Shown piece after piece: positions 37,864 through 45,435 of a DNA stretch of 64,000 nucleotides. Under the pieces are notes generated by a model that had not been told where the DNA came from, did not search any database, and saw nothing but the letters and a program-made list of their open reading frames with translations. Origin of the DNA: Glycomyces sp. YM15 (GTDB lineage: Bacteria; Actinomycetota; Actinomycetes; Mycobacteriales; Micromonosporaceae); contig NZ_JAERMK010000006.1 in NCBI RefSeq assembly GCF_016918015.1, positions 34,785 to 98,784 on the forward strand. Reading direction: 5' to 3'. Each line of letters begins with the position of its first letter. The stretch's first letter is position 1. The translations under genes were made by a program, and so were the position numbers.

Positions 37864-38208
37864 ATGCCGACCTGGGACGACGTAGTGGCCATCGCGACCC
37901 GCCTACCCGAAGTCGAGGTGACGACCAGCTGGCAGACCCCCTCCCTCAAGGTCAAGGGCAAGTTCTTCGCCAGACTCCGCACCGAGGCCGAAGGCGGCCT
38001 GGCCATCGTCTGCGAACCCGGCGAGAAGGCCGCCCTCCTCGCCTCGGCCGACCCGGCCTTCTACACCACCCCCCACTACGACGGCTACGCCATGATCCTC
38101 GTCGACCTCGACCGCATCGACGAACAGCGCCTCACCGAGATGATCGAGGACGCCTGGCACCTCAAAGCCCCGGCAAGAGTTCGCAAAGCCTACGAGCAGC
38201 AGCAGTGA
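37864..38208 (+). CDS. YjbR/MmcQ family protein
   Basis: A 114-residue cytoplasmic protein of the YjbR (CyaY-like fold) family, with PEVEVTTSWQTPSLKVKGKFFARL near the start and TTPHYDGYAMILVDL in the middle. Members often bind DNA or act with unknown partners. The ATG at 37864 has AAAGGGG upstream. A strong hairpin follows immediately after its stop. Confidence 0.85.
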   Translation: MPTWDDVVAIATRLPEVEVTTSWQTPSLKVKGKFFARLRTEAEGGLAIVCEPGEKAALLASADPAFYTTPHYDGYAMILVDLDRIDEQRLTEMIEDAWHLKAPARVRKAYEQQQ

Positions 38209-38209
38209 C

Positions 38210-38241
38210 AAAGGCCCGGCCGCTTGCGCGGCCGGGCCTTT
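38210..38241. terminator. Bidirectional terminator hairpin (copy 1)
   Basis: A 14-bp stem, AAAGGCCCGGCCGC (38210-38223), loop TTGC, GCGGCCGGGCCTTT (38228-38241). The terminal A and T tracts make it work in both directions for the convergent genes. Its 26-base core is repeated exactly at 39232-39258. Confidence 0.8.
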
Positions 38242-38262
38242 CAAAGTCAACGCGGTGCGTGC

Positions 38263-39129
38263 TCAGTCGAAGATCTCCTCGACGCGGTCCACCGTCACCG
38301 CTCTGATGAACCAGCGGTCGAGCTCTTCCTCATCCGAGACACCCTCGATTCGGGCGAGCGCCGACGCGGAGACTTCGATGCCACGGGCGTCGAGTACCTT
38401 GAGCAGCCCACCGATCTGCCCGAGCCGCTTGCCTCGCTGCTCGCCCTTGAGTTCCAGCTTCCCCGCCGGGCTCTCAAGGTACTCCTGGTACGTCATGCTC
38501 ATGTATTCCTCCAGTACGTTGTACGCCTCGTCTGAGAGAAGTTGCATCGCCCATCCAGCATACTGCTGCCGGTCAGACTCGGGAAGCTCGTTGAGTCTCC
38601 GGCCGAGCTTGTGGGCGACCTGCTCGGCCTGCGGTCCCCCGCAGGCCGCTTTGAGAATCAGAATCTCGACCGCCTCTTTGGCGCTCTGGTCCTCCGCAGT
38701 CTCCAAGAGATCCTCCGGGTTGATGACATCTGGAAGAAGGGTGAACCCGGGCGGTCCGATTTCAATCGCCCGGCGCGCCCAGTCCGCCGTCGCCGCATCG
38801 GTGCAGACCGCCAGCAGCCGCACCGGGCACTTCAGACGGGCACGGAGAATCGTCACGTACATCGGCCAGCTGTAGTGCTTCCGGTTGTCCTGGCCGCGTT
38901 GGATCTCGATGATGACCGCGAAGACAGGCACCCCCGCCTCGTCGCGGAACACAGCTGCGTTGTCGCAGTTGAGTTCGAGTGGGTCGTTGTTGGTGAGCGC
39001 CTCCGATTCGGGCAGTGCGCTGGCATACGCGGGGAACGCGGCGCCGAGCGATTTGACGAGCAGTTCGGCCGCGAGCTCCGGGCGTACCTGGAACAGGCGG
39101 ATGGGGACCTCATGGGAATGGGTGACCAT
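38263..39129 (-). CDS. PD-(D/E)XK/Rpn-like nuclease-family protein
   Basis: A 288-residue protein of a group common in large actinobacterial genomes and related to Rpn/YhgA-like recombination-promoting nucleases. The predicted nuclease core is LNCDNAAVFRDEAG (active Asp) followed by VFAVIIEIQRGQD (Glu and Gln in place of the usual E-x-K). The C-terminal half is helical and charged (LELKGEQRGKRLGQ). It stands alone between two matching hairpins and differs in strand from the gene upstream, which suggests late acquisition. Catalytic activity is uncertain. Confidence 0.65.
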   Translation of the reverse strand: MVTHSHEVPIRLFQVRPELAAELLVKSLGAAFPAYASALPESEALTNNDPLELNCDNAAVFRDEAGVPVFAVIIEIQRGQDNRKHYSWPMYVTILRARLKCPVRLLAVCTDAATADWARRAIEIGPPGFTLLPDVINPEDLLETAEDQSAKEAVEILILKAACGGPQAEQVAHKLGRRLNELPESDRQQYAGWAMQLLSDEAYNVLEEYMSMTYQEYLESPAGKLELKGEQRGKRLGQIGGLLKVLDARGIEVSASALARIEGVSDEEELDRWFIRAVTVDRVEEIFD

Positions 39130-39230
39130 GACATGAAACGGTATTGGAGCTCAGCACGCGATTCGCGTTTCGACACTTCGACACGAATCCGCACCTACGT
39201 GACACCTGCCACCCAGGCGGACAACGAGTT

Positions 39231-39260
39231 CGGGCCCGGCCGCTTGCGCGGCCGGGCCCG
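39231..39260. terminator. Terminator hairpin (copy 2), core identical to the one at 38210
   Basis: A 13-bp stem, CGGGCCCGGCCGC (39231-39243), loop TTGC, GCGGCCGGGCCCG (39248-39260), downstream of cysN and upstream of the Rpn-like gene. It shares a 26-base core, including the asymmetric loop in the same orientation, with the hairpin at 38210. Confidence 0.75.
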
Positions 39261-39275
39261 GATTCATTGTGTCGC

Positions 39276-40553
39276 TTAGACGATGATGCCAGCGCCTACA
39301 GTCCGGTTGTCGGCTTCGTCGATGATGATGAAGCCGCCGGTGGCCCTGTTGCGGCGGTAGTCGTCGCACAGGAGCGGCTTGGTGGTGCGGAGCGTGACGC
39401 GGCCGATCTCGTTGAGCTTCAGCTCGGTCGCGGACTCGTTGCGGTGGAGCGTGTTGATGTCCAGCTGGTACTGCACGTCCTTCACGATCGCGCGCACGTC
39501 CGAAGTGGTGTGCTTTATGGCGTACTTGCCGCGCAGCTTGAGCGGCCGCGACTCGTCCATCCAGCAGACCATCGCCTCGATGTCCTGCGAGACACGGGCC
39601 TGGTTGCCGGGGCGGCAGAGCATGTCGCCGCGGGAGACGTCGAGCTCGTCCTCCAGCCGCACCGTGACGCTCAAGGGCGGGAAGGCCTCTTCCAGAGGCC
39701 CGTCCGCGGTCTCGATCGAGGCGATGCGGGAGGTGAATCCGCTGGGCAGCACCATGACCTCGTCGCCGGGCTTCATGACGCCGGAGGCGACCTGGCCCGC
39801 GTAGCCGCGGAAGTCGTGGTTGTCGTTGGAGTGCGGCCGGATCACGTGCTGGACCGGGAAGCGCACGTCCACGAGGTTGCGGTCCGAGGCGATGTGGACC
39901 TTCTCCAGGTGGTGGAGCAGGCTCGGGCCCTGGAACCAGGGCATGTTCTCGGAGCGGTTGACCACGTTGTCGCCCTTGAGGGCCGACACGGGGATCACCG
40001 TCAGGTCCGGCACTTCGAGTTTGGTGGCGAAGGCCGAGAACTCGTTCTCGATCTTCTTGAAGACGGCCTCGTCGTAGTCGACCAGGTCCATCTTGTTGAC
40101 GCACAGGACGATGTGCGGCACGCGCAGCAGCGAGCACAGGAACGCGTGGCGACGGGACTGCTCGACGAGGCCCTTGCGGGCGTCGACCAGGATCAGCGCG
40201 AGGTCGGCGGTCGAGGCGCCGGTGACCATGTTGCGCGTGTACTGGATGTGGCCGGGCGTGTCCGCGATGATGAACTTGCGCTCGGGCGTGGAGAAGTACC
40301 GGTACGCGACGTCGATCGTGATGCCCTGCTCGCGCTCCGAGCGGAGCCCGTCGGTGAGCAGCGCGAGGTCGGTGTACTCGTCGCCGCGGCCGGCGCTGAC
40401 GGCCTCGACGGCGTCCCACTGGTCGTCGAAGAGCGCCTTCGAGTCGAACAGGAGGCGGCCGATGAGGGTCGACTTGCCGTCGTCCACCGAACCGGCCGTG
40501 GCGAAGCGCAGCAGCTCGTGCGTGTCCTCGCGGGAGGTCAAGGTGTCCGTCAT
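39276..40553 (-). CDS. cysN: Sulfate adenylyltransferase large (GTPase) subunit
   Basis: A 425-residue EF-Tu-like GTPase that drives ATP sulfurylase. The P-loop is GSVDDGKSTLIGRL (21-34), with DTPGHIQYTRNM and NKMDLV as the G3 and G4 motifs. It ends at the beta-barrel domains without a fused APS kinase (CysC), so APS kinase must be elsewhere. The ATG overlaps the cysD stop by one base (TAATG). Confidence 0.96.
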   Translation of the reverse strand: MTDTLTSREDTHELLRFATAGSVDDGKSTLIGRLLFDSKALFDDQWDAVEAVSAGRGDEYTDLALLTDGLRSEREQGITIDVAYRYFSTPERKFIIADTPGHIQYTRNMVTGASTADLALILVDARKGLVEQSRRHAFLCSLLRVPHIVLCVNKMDLVDYDEAVFKKIENEFSAFATKLEVPDLTVIPVSALKGDNVVNRSENMPWFQGPSLLHHLEKVHIASDRNLVDVRFPVQHVIRPHSNDNHDFRGYAGQVASGVMKPGDEVMVLPSGFTSRIASIETADGPLEEAFPPLSVTVRLEDELDVSRGDMLCRPGNQARVSQDIEAMVCWMDESRPLKLRGKYAIKHTTSDVRAIVKDVQYQLDINTLHRNESATELKLNEIGRVTLRTTKPLLCDDYRRNRATGGFIIIDEADNRTVGAGIIV

Positions 40554-41455
40554 TAGAAGTAGCCTTCCCGTTTCCGGTCTTCCATCGCGGCCTCGGAGGT
40601 CTTGTCGTCGCCGCGGGTCGCGCCGCGCTCGGTGATGCGGGTGACCTCGACCTCGGCGATGATCTCGTCGATCGTGGCCGCTTCCGAGCGCACGCCGGCG
40701 GTCAGGTTCGCGTCGCCGACGGTGCGGTAGCGGATCTTCTCGTAGAAGACCTCCTCCCCCTCGCGCGGCTTGATGAACTCGTTGACGGCGTAGAGCATGC
40801 CGCCGCGGTCCACGACCTGGCGCTCGGCGGAGAAGTACACCTCGGGGAGCGGGATGTCCTCGGAGCCGATGTAGCGCCAGACGTCGAGCTCGGTCCAGTT
40901 CGACAGCGGGAACACGCGGATCTGCTCGCCCGGGTGGACCCGGCCGTTGTACAGGTTCCACAGCTCGGGGCGCTGGTTCTTGGGGTCCCACTGGCCGAAG
41001 TCGTCGCGGAAGGAGAACACGCGCTCCTTGGCGCGGGCCTTCTCCTCGTCGCGGCGGGCGCCGCCGAAGAGGGCGTCGAACTGGTACTTCTCGGCCGCTT
41101 CCAGGAGGACGGGGGTCTGGATGCGGTTGCGGGTGCCGTCCGGCGGTTCGACGACCATGCCGCGGTCGATCGCGTCCTGGACGGAGGCGACGATGAGCTG
41201 GACGCCCGTCTCGGCCACACGGCGGTCGCGGTAGTCGATGACCTCGGCGAAGTTCTGGCCGGTGTCGACGTGCATGACCGGGAACGGGACCGGCGCGGGC
41301 GCGAAGGCCTTCTGCGCCAGGTGCAGCATGACGATGGAGTCCTTGCCGCCGGAGAAGAGCAGCACGGGTCGCTGACAGGTGGCCGCGACCTCACGGAAGA
41401 TGAAGATCGCCTCGGCCTCCAGCGCGGCGATGTGGCTGATGCGGTAGTCGCTCAC
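40553..41455 (-). CDS. cysD: Sulfate adenylyltransferase small subunit
   Basis: A 300-residue PP-loop ATP pyrophosphatase that makes APS from sulfate and ATP together with CysN. The PP motif is LLFSGGKDSIVMLHLA, with HVDTGQNFAEVI and FGGARRDEEKAR as further active-site pieces. Full length. About 75 bp with two small hairpins separate it from cysQ upstream. Confidence 0.96.
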   Translation of the reverse strand: MSDYRISHIAALEAEAIFIFREVAATCQRPVLLFSGGKDSIVMLHLAQKAFAPAPVPFPVMHVDTGQNFAEVIDYRDRRVAETGVQLIVASVQDAIDRGMVVEPPDGTRNRIQTPVLLEAAEKYQFDALFGGARRDEEKARAKERVFSFRDDFGQWDPKNQRPELWNLYNGRVHPGEQIRVFPLSNWTELDVWRYIGSEDIPLPEVYFSAERQVVDRGGMLYAVNEFIKPREGEEVFYEKIRYRTVGDANLTAGVRSEAATIDEIIAEVEVTRITERGATRGDDKTSEAAMEDRKREGYF

Positions 41456-41478
41456 CGGCGCAATGCTCCTCTCGGCAG

Positions 41479-41526
41479 ACCCCGTTGCGGGGTGTTCGGT
41501 TGTCGTCGGGTCCGGTCGGGGACCGG
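41479..41526. other. Two small hairpins between cysQ and cysD
   Basis: ACCCCG-TTG-CGGGGT at 41479-41493 and CCGGTC-GGG-GACCGG at 41512-41526. Either could end cysQ transcription or act in the cysD leader. Stems are only 6 bp each. Confidence 0.35.
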
Positions 41527-41530
41527 GTGG

Positions 41531-42355
41531 TCAGTTCGTCCCTCTGATGGCCTCGAGCGCGGGCCCGGCCAGGTCGGGGCGGCAGACCAGCAGGTCCGGC
41601 AGGTACGGATCGGCGTTGTTGTACTGCAGCGGAGCGCCGTCGATCCGCGTGGCGTGCCAGCCGGAGGCGAGGGCCACCCCTACGGGCGCGGCAGAGTCCC
41701 ATTCGAACTGCCCGCCGGCGTGCACATAAGCGTCAACTGTACCGGCGACCACGGCCATGACCTTGGCACCGGCGGAGCCCATCGGGACGAGTTCCGCGCC
41801 GAGCGCGGCGGCGACCGCTTCGGCCTCGGCCGGTGGTCTGGTGCGGGACACGGCGATCAGAGGCTTGCCGTCGCGAGGGGCGGGGACCGCATAGGTCTCA
41901 TCGGTGCGCAACGTCACAGCCTGCGCGGGGAGCGCGACGGCGGAGGCGGTGAGACCGAGGCCCCGCTGCCAGAGCGCGACGTGCACGGCCCAGTCGTCAC
42001 GACCGGCCTCGGAGTACTCACGAGTCCCGTCGAGCGGATCGATGATCCAGACCCGGTCCGCTTCGAGGCGCTCGGTACCGATACGCCCCGTTTCACCCTT
42101 GCCCTCCTCAGAAAGCACGGCGTCACCAGGTCGCTCGGCAGCTAGGCGCCCAAGCAGGTAGTCATTCGCTTCTTGGTCCCCAGCGGCCTTGAGAGCCTTC
42201 GGGTCAGAGAACCCCATCTCCGCCCGGAGCTTGAGGAGCACCTCCCCCGCACCGCTCGCCAGTTCAGCCGCGAACGCGACATCGGCCGACGAAGCAGCCT
42301 CGGGCGTGGCGGTGGGAACTCCGGTCACCGAAGCGGAGTCAGGGGCGTCATGCAT
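41531..42355 (-). CDS. cysQ: 3'(2'),5'-bisphosphate nucleotidase CysQ
   Basis: A 274-residue inositol-monophosphatase-fold phosphatase. Metal-binding motifs are LSEEGKGE (Glu83/Glu84), [12 protein letters not shown] (106-111 core) and [11 protein letters not shown]. It hydrolyses PAP, the by-product and inhibitor of sulfotransferases, or PAPS. It is adjacent to cysD-cysN and within 30 kb of two sulfotransferases, which makes PAP removal its likely role. The ATG at 42355 is preferred; the upstream 16 residues are Arg-rich and unlikely. Confidence 0.9.
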   Translation of the reverse strand: MHDAPDSASVTGVPTATPEAASSADVAFAAELASGAGEVLLKLRAEMGFSDPKALKAAGDQEANDYLLGRLAAERPGDAVLSEEGKGETGRIGTERLEADRVWIIDPLDGTREYSEAGRDDWAVHVALWQRGLGLTASAVALPAQAVTLRTDETYAVPAPRDGKPLIAVSRTRPPAEAEAVAAALGAELVPMGSAGAKVMAVVAGTVDAYVHAGGQFEWDSAAPVGVALASGWHATRIDGAPLQYNNADPYLPDLLVCRPDLAGPALEAIRGTN

Positions 42356-42385
42356 GCGCGTCAGTCTACGCCGCAGCCCAACCCC

Positions 42386-42400
42386 GCCCAAATATTGGGC
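42386..42400. promoter_or_regulatory. 15-base palindrome upstream of cysQ
   Basis: GCCCAA-ATA-TTGGGC, perfectly symmetric, 31 bases upstream of the cysQ start in an otherwise GC-rich gap. It could be a regulator site for the cys genes; no known consensus is recognised. Confidence 0.35.
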
Positions 42401-42470
42401 CACCCAATCCCGCTATCCGGAACCCCCTCGCGTTTCTCCAAACACCACGGGTCCGACCCCGGAGAGAATC

Positions 42471-42506
42471 AAGCGCAGGGCACCGACAAATCCCGGGGCT
42501 GCGCTT
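42471..42506 (-). terminator. Hairpin downstream of the toxin-immunity genes
   Basis: AAGCGCAG (42471-42478) pairs with CTGCGCTT (42499-42506). The 20-base loop contains further GC pairs. It lies about 20 bases after the immunity-gene stop on the minus strand and probably ends the T7SS operon. Confidence 0.5.
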
Positions 42507-42528
42507 CCACGCGTCTACCCGATCAGAG

Positions 42529-42801
42529 TCAAACCCCGCCTGGACCGAGGTCCAGCGCCCTGACCATTTCCGTCAGCCGGTTTTCCTCAAGGTATTCGGT
42601 AAGCCTGATCAGTGCATCACGTTCTGCCGCGGCGACAGCGATCTGGTTCTTTGTCAAACTGAATACCAATTCCTTGATCGCGATGGAGAACTCACCTCCT
42701 GCAAGTGCAGAGTCGATGGTACTGATCGTGTTTCGAGGTGTGCGAGGCTTGAGCCTGTTCAGGATCTCCTCGGCATCATTCATGAAATCTGTGAAATCCA
42801 T
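42529..42801 (-). CDS. MafI-like immunity protein
   Basis: A 90-residue acidic, mostly helical protein. The pattern IDSALAGGEFSIAIKELVFSL, then ERDALIRLTEYLEEN resembles the MafI immunity family, which protects against EndoU-type MafB toxins in Neisseria. It starts 8 bases after the EndoU toxin gene with a GGAAG ribosome site, the expected toxin-immunity order. Family membership is by pattern, not by search; a direct immunity role is inferred. Confidence 0.6.
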   Translation of the reverse strand: MDFTDFMNDAEEILNRLKPRTPRNTISTIDSALAGGEFSIAIKELVFSLTKNQIAVAAAERDALIRLTEYLEENRLTEMVRALDLGPGGV

Positions 42802-42809
42802 TTTTCTTC

Positions 42810-43421
42810 CTATCGAGGGTTCCTAGTAACGCCGGGCCCGCTGATAGGCCACCCCGCTTCAATACTGCCATCTGGCCTCACGACTACGTTCACTAGAACT
42901 CCGTCAACCACGCCTTCGGCGAAATAGTTCCCGCTAGATGTCGGCCATGCGTCGGTGGGGTTGCCGGCCACTTCCTGAAAAGCATCCTTGACATCATCCA
43001 TCTCCCAGCCTTCTGGAAATTCCGTTTTTCCAGGAACTCCCGTTCCAGAAAGATGGCCACCGCTGCCCTGAGGCTTATTCGGGTCTCCATTGCAGACATG
43101 AAGTAGGTCTGAAAAGCTCATGTTGTGCGGTGCGTCTTGCGGATAATCGGTGTGGATTCCGTCGCCACGACCACTGGCATTGGGGTTTCGAGGCGAGCCG
43201 CCGCTATCAGCGCCGCCGTTGTTACCGCCCTGGTTTTGTCCGCTGCGTCCGGCTGGGCCCTGGTCGAGGTTGGCCTTGGTTTCGACTTTGCCCGATCTCC
43301 AGCCGCCGACGGGCGGGCTGGGCACTGGACCGTTCCCACCGTTTCTGCGCGGTGGAGGTTTCGGCTTGGCGAAGGCCAGGCCGACGGCGGCGACGACCAG
43401 GAGTTTTATGAGGGTTCTCAT
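42810..43421 (-). CDS. Secreted EndoU-type nuclease toxin
   Basis: A 203-residue protein. Residues 4-18 form a hydrophobic signal or membrane segment, 19-100 a Pro/Gly/Asn-rich linker, and 105-203 an EndoU toxin domain: LLHVCNGDPN (His108), GGHLSGTGVPGKTEFPEGW (His123, Lys132), then a beta-rich C-terminus ending GWPISGPGVTRNPR. The two His and the Lys match the catalytic set of EndoU RNases used as tips of CDI, T7SS and MafB toxins. The ATG at 43421 lies 11 bases after the WXG-like gene; the upstream extension is a shadow. Probably delivered by a type VII system. Confidence 0.8.
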   Translation of the reverse strand: MRTLIKLLVVAAVGLAFAKPKPPPRRNGGNGPVPSPPVGGWRSGKVETKANLDQGPAGRSGQNQGGNNGGADSGGSPRNPNASGRGDGIHTDYPQDAPHNMSFSDLLHVCNGDPNKPQGSGGHLSGTGVPGKTEFPEGWEMDDVKDAFQEVAGNPTDAWPTSSGNYFAEGVVDGVLVNVVVRPDGSIEAGWPISGPGVTRNPR

Positions 43422-43432
43422 GAGATCTTCGC

Positions 43433-44146
43433 CTAGTTGTCGAGGAGTGCTTGCAGGGCTTGGAAACTTTGCACGAGCGCCATGATCACGCCGATGAGCG
43501 TGCTTGCCACCCTCAACACCATGCCGGTGGCCTGTGCGGCGACGAGGGGGATGCCGACCCCCGTAGCGACGAGCCCCAGCCATACCGGGATGCGGATCAG
43601 GAGCGTTGCGACCAACTCGGAGATGATGTCCCGTACCAGCTCACGGGTGATAGTCACCAGAGTTCCCGCTCCGGTGGTAGCCGCGCTCATCGCTGCGCAC
43701 AGCCCGGACAATCCATCGAGGCCTTCGACATTGAAGTCCATCCGCTCGCGGTAGGCGTTTGCGGCCTCGCCGCTCCAAGTGGCGATGTCGGCGTCGATGT
43801 AAGCGTCGAGTTCGTCCTTTACCGCGAGCAGTTCTGCGGCCATGTTGTTCCAGGTCGCCGCGTGCGCGGTGAGGATGTCGGCGTCGCCTGCGATGTCGTC
43901 GAGGAATTCGCGAAGCGGCTCGACTGCTTCCATGATCCAGGAGATCCCGGTTGAGGCGATCGTCCCGATCGGGTCCAGGAACCCGCCGACGCCTTCCAAG
44001 CCCGTCATGAATACCGCGAGCGAGGCGTCGACCCATTCGCCGTTCTGGATGGCGATGACGACGTCCGCGATGCTTTCTCCGATTCCCGACCCGGTGTACC
44101 AGCGGTGCGAGTCCTGGACATCGGCGACCAGGTAGTTGTCGCTCAT
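43433..44146 (-). CDS. WXG100-superfamily protein with C-terminal hydrophobic region
   Basis: A 237-residue protein. The helical hairpin around WNNMAAELLAVKDELDAY and DIATWSGEAANAYRERM has the WXG-type turn (Trp124-Ser-Gly) seen in ESX substrates. Residues about 165-225 are strongly hydrophobic (IRIPVWLGLVATGVGIP and MVLRVASTLIGVIMAL), like the pre-toxin segment of LXG/WXG polymorphic toxins. The toxin domain is encoded by the next gene 11 bases downstream, as if a long toxin had been split in two. Probably the secreted carrier or chaperone of the EndoU protein. Confidence 0.7.
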   Translation of the reverse strand: MSDNYLVADVQDSHRWYTGSGIGESIADVVIAIQNGEWVDASLAVFMTGLEGVGGFLDPIGTIASTGISWIMEAVEPLREFLDDIAGDADILTAHAATWNNMAAELLAVKDELDAYIDADIATWSGEAANAYRERMDFNVEGLDGLSGLCAAMSAATTGAGTLVTITRELVRDIISELVATLLIRIPVWLGLVATGVGIPLVAAQATGMVLRVASTLIGVIMALVQSFQALQALLDN

Positions 44147-44461
44147 CTACAGCCCCCCGGCGAGATCGTCGAGATCGGATGCGGCCGCGGCGTCGGCGTC
44201 CTCGTATGAGTCCGCGGTGGCACCGAGCTCCGTCACGTGGGTCTCCAGGTTGTATTTAGCCTGGTCGATCAGTTCATCCGTCTCGCAGTGCTTCTCTTCG
44301 AGAAGGGGGGCGATCCACTCGCACAGCGGCCCGAACGCGTCGTCGGCCTGGGTGATCGCGGTCGATGCCGAACGCACGGTAGCGATCCGATCGATGAGGC
44401 CCTGGAGGTGGCTGATGTGCGCGCGCAGGTCTTCAGGATCGACACTGAGGCTGTCGCTCAC
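44147..44461 (-). CDS. EspC-like type VII secretion target
   Basis: A 104-residue all-helical acidic protein. VDPEDLRAHISHLQGLIDRI near the start and DDAFGPLCEWIAPLL in the middle match the 'type VII secretion target/EspC' pattern (v-x-P-x-x-L ... aFG-x-l). The GTG overlaps the stop of the YbaB-like gene. Presumed partner of the neighbouring WXG protein. Confidence 0.6.
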   Translation of the reverse strand: MSDSLSVDPEDLRAHISHLQGLIDRIATVRSASTAITQADDAFGPLCEWIAPLLEEKHCETDELIDQAKYNLETHVTELGATADSYEDADAAAASDLDDLAGGL

Positions 44462-44853
44462 CGGGCGTCGTCCTCCGTGTCGGAATCGAAGCGCGCCTTC
44501 AGACTCGCAGCGACAGCCTTGCCCGTCTCGGAGTCGGCCCCCACCGTGTCCGCGATGACCGCCTGAGTCTGTTCAATGATGCGCCGCTTCGCTTCGGCAA
44601 TTGTCTCCATGATGGTGCGCGAGACGACGTCTGGGTTGGTGCGCTGGATCCGGGCCGAGAGCTGGATGCCGGTGAGGTTCCCGGTCGAGTCGACCGCGAC
44701 GGAAACCAGCTCGTTCGGGTCCGTCACCGTCACCGTGAGCTGGTTCATCTGTTCGGCCATGGCCTGCGTCTGGGCAGCCATCTGCTCGAAGCGGGCCTTG
44801 CGCTCTTCGAGCATGGCGCGGGTGGCCTCGGGATTGAGAAGTCTTCTCTCCAT
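44458..44853 (-). CDS. YbaB/EbfC-like protein in T7SS operon
   Basis: A 131-residue protein from the ATG at 44853. An N-terminal helix (ERKARFEQMAAQTQAMAEQM), a beta-sheet (LTVTVTDPNELVSVAVDST, GNLTGIQLSARI) and a C-terminal helix (VVSRTIMETIAEAKRRI) reproduce the YbaB/EbfC fold. YbaB-like proteins (for example EspL) are encoded next to ESX substrates in mycobacteria. It stays cytoplasmic and may act as chaperone or DNA-associated regulator. Confidence 0.65.
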   Translation of the reverse strand: MERRLLNPEATRAMLEERKARFEQMAAQTQAMAEQMNQLTVTVTDPNELVSVAVDSTGNLTGIQLSARIQRTNPDVVSRTIMETIAEAKRRIIEQTQAVIADTVGADSETGKAVAASLKARFDSDTEDDAR

Positions 44854-45109
44854 CAGCGAGTTCACCGCCAATCGGGGTTGAGGTTGGCGCGAAGCGCTAC
44901 TGAGGAGGCGAGGGTTGACAAGGCAGAGTCCTGTTCTGGCCGTTAGGGAATCGGTGAGACGGATGCTACTCAGCGCATGCAACGCTCACGGTTCCATGTC
45001 TTGAATGCTGAGATCAAGTTGGTTCAAGCCCGCGAAGGTGCCGCGTCCACCTGGCTGGGTTTGCGAGGGACCTGAGTGACCACGTGGTTCTTCGGTGGGG
45101 TTCGGAATC

Positions 45110-45146
45110 GCGCAACGGCCGAGTTGTTCGGGCTCGGCCGTTGCGC
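45110..45146. terminator. Hairpin after the decayed carrier gene
   Basis: A perfect 14-bp stem, GCGCAACGGCCGAG (45110-45123) with CTCGGCCGTTGCGC (45133-45146), loop of 9 bases. On the minus strand it follows the remnant's stop codon and would separate it from the YbaB-like gene downstream. Confidence 0.7.
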
Positions 45147-45167
45147 ATGGCTATTCGGGCTTTGTGG

Positions 45168-45311
45168 TTAGGCCAGAGGGTCGTTTTCGTCGTTGAAGCG
45201 GGCGATGCCCCAGACGTCTTCGTCTTCGGTGAGCCAGGTGCCGGTGTTGGCGTCCTCGTCGTCGCCTACGCCGCCAGCGCCGCGGCCACCGCCCATCATG
45301 CTTCCGGCTCC
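45168..45311 (-). pseudogene. Truncated C-terminal copy of the Gly-rich T7SS carrier
   Basis: Translating the minus strand gives a Gly-rich end followed by the tail TGTWLTEDEDVWG and a TAA stop, closely matching the last ~44 residues of the intact protein at 48783-50567 (TGTWLIEDEDYWG). The DNA around the MMGGGRG codons is almost identical to that copy. No start codon or upstream coding sequence remains; similarity stops near 45311. It marks a former second carrier gene that lost its body. Confidence 0.8.
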
Positions 45312-45435
45312 AGTCCGGAGACTACGTGCTTCAGGATCGGATCGAGCGCTTCGAAGCCAATCTGCGGCACATCGATGTCTTCACGAGGGCTGGCAACGCC
45401 GTGGGTGAAACATATTGCGAGATTCGCCGTCGGTC

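Larger units (their letters stand above)
44854..45435. other. 582-bp region with decayed carrier gene, hairpin and no intact gene
   Basis: It holds the truncated carrier tail (45168-45311), a strong terminator (45110-45146), and otherwise no supported gene. One plus-strand frame around 45314-45420 (SGDYVLQDRIERFEANLRH) reads like coding sequence but has no start and may be another remnant. A 33-codon plus-strand frame at 44977-45075 has no ribosome site. Confidence 0.55.

Noticed and set aside
44977..45075. 33-codon plus-strand open frame upstream of the YbaB-like gene
   Set aside because: No ribosome site, no homolog recognised and located in a decayed region; probably chance.
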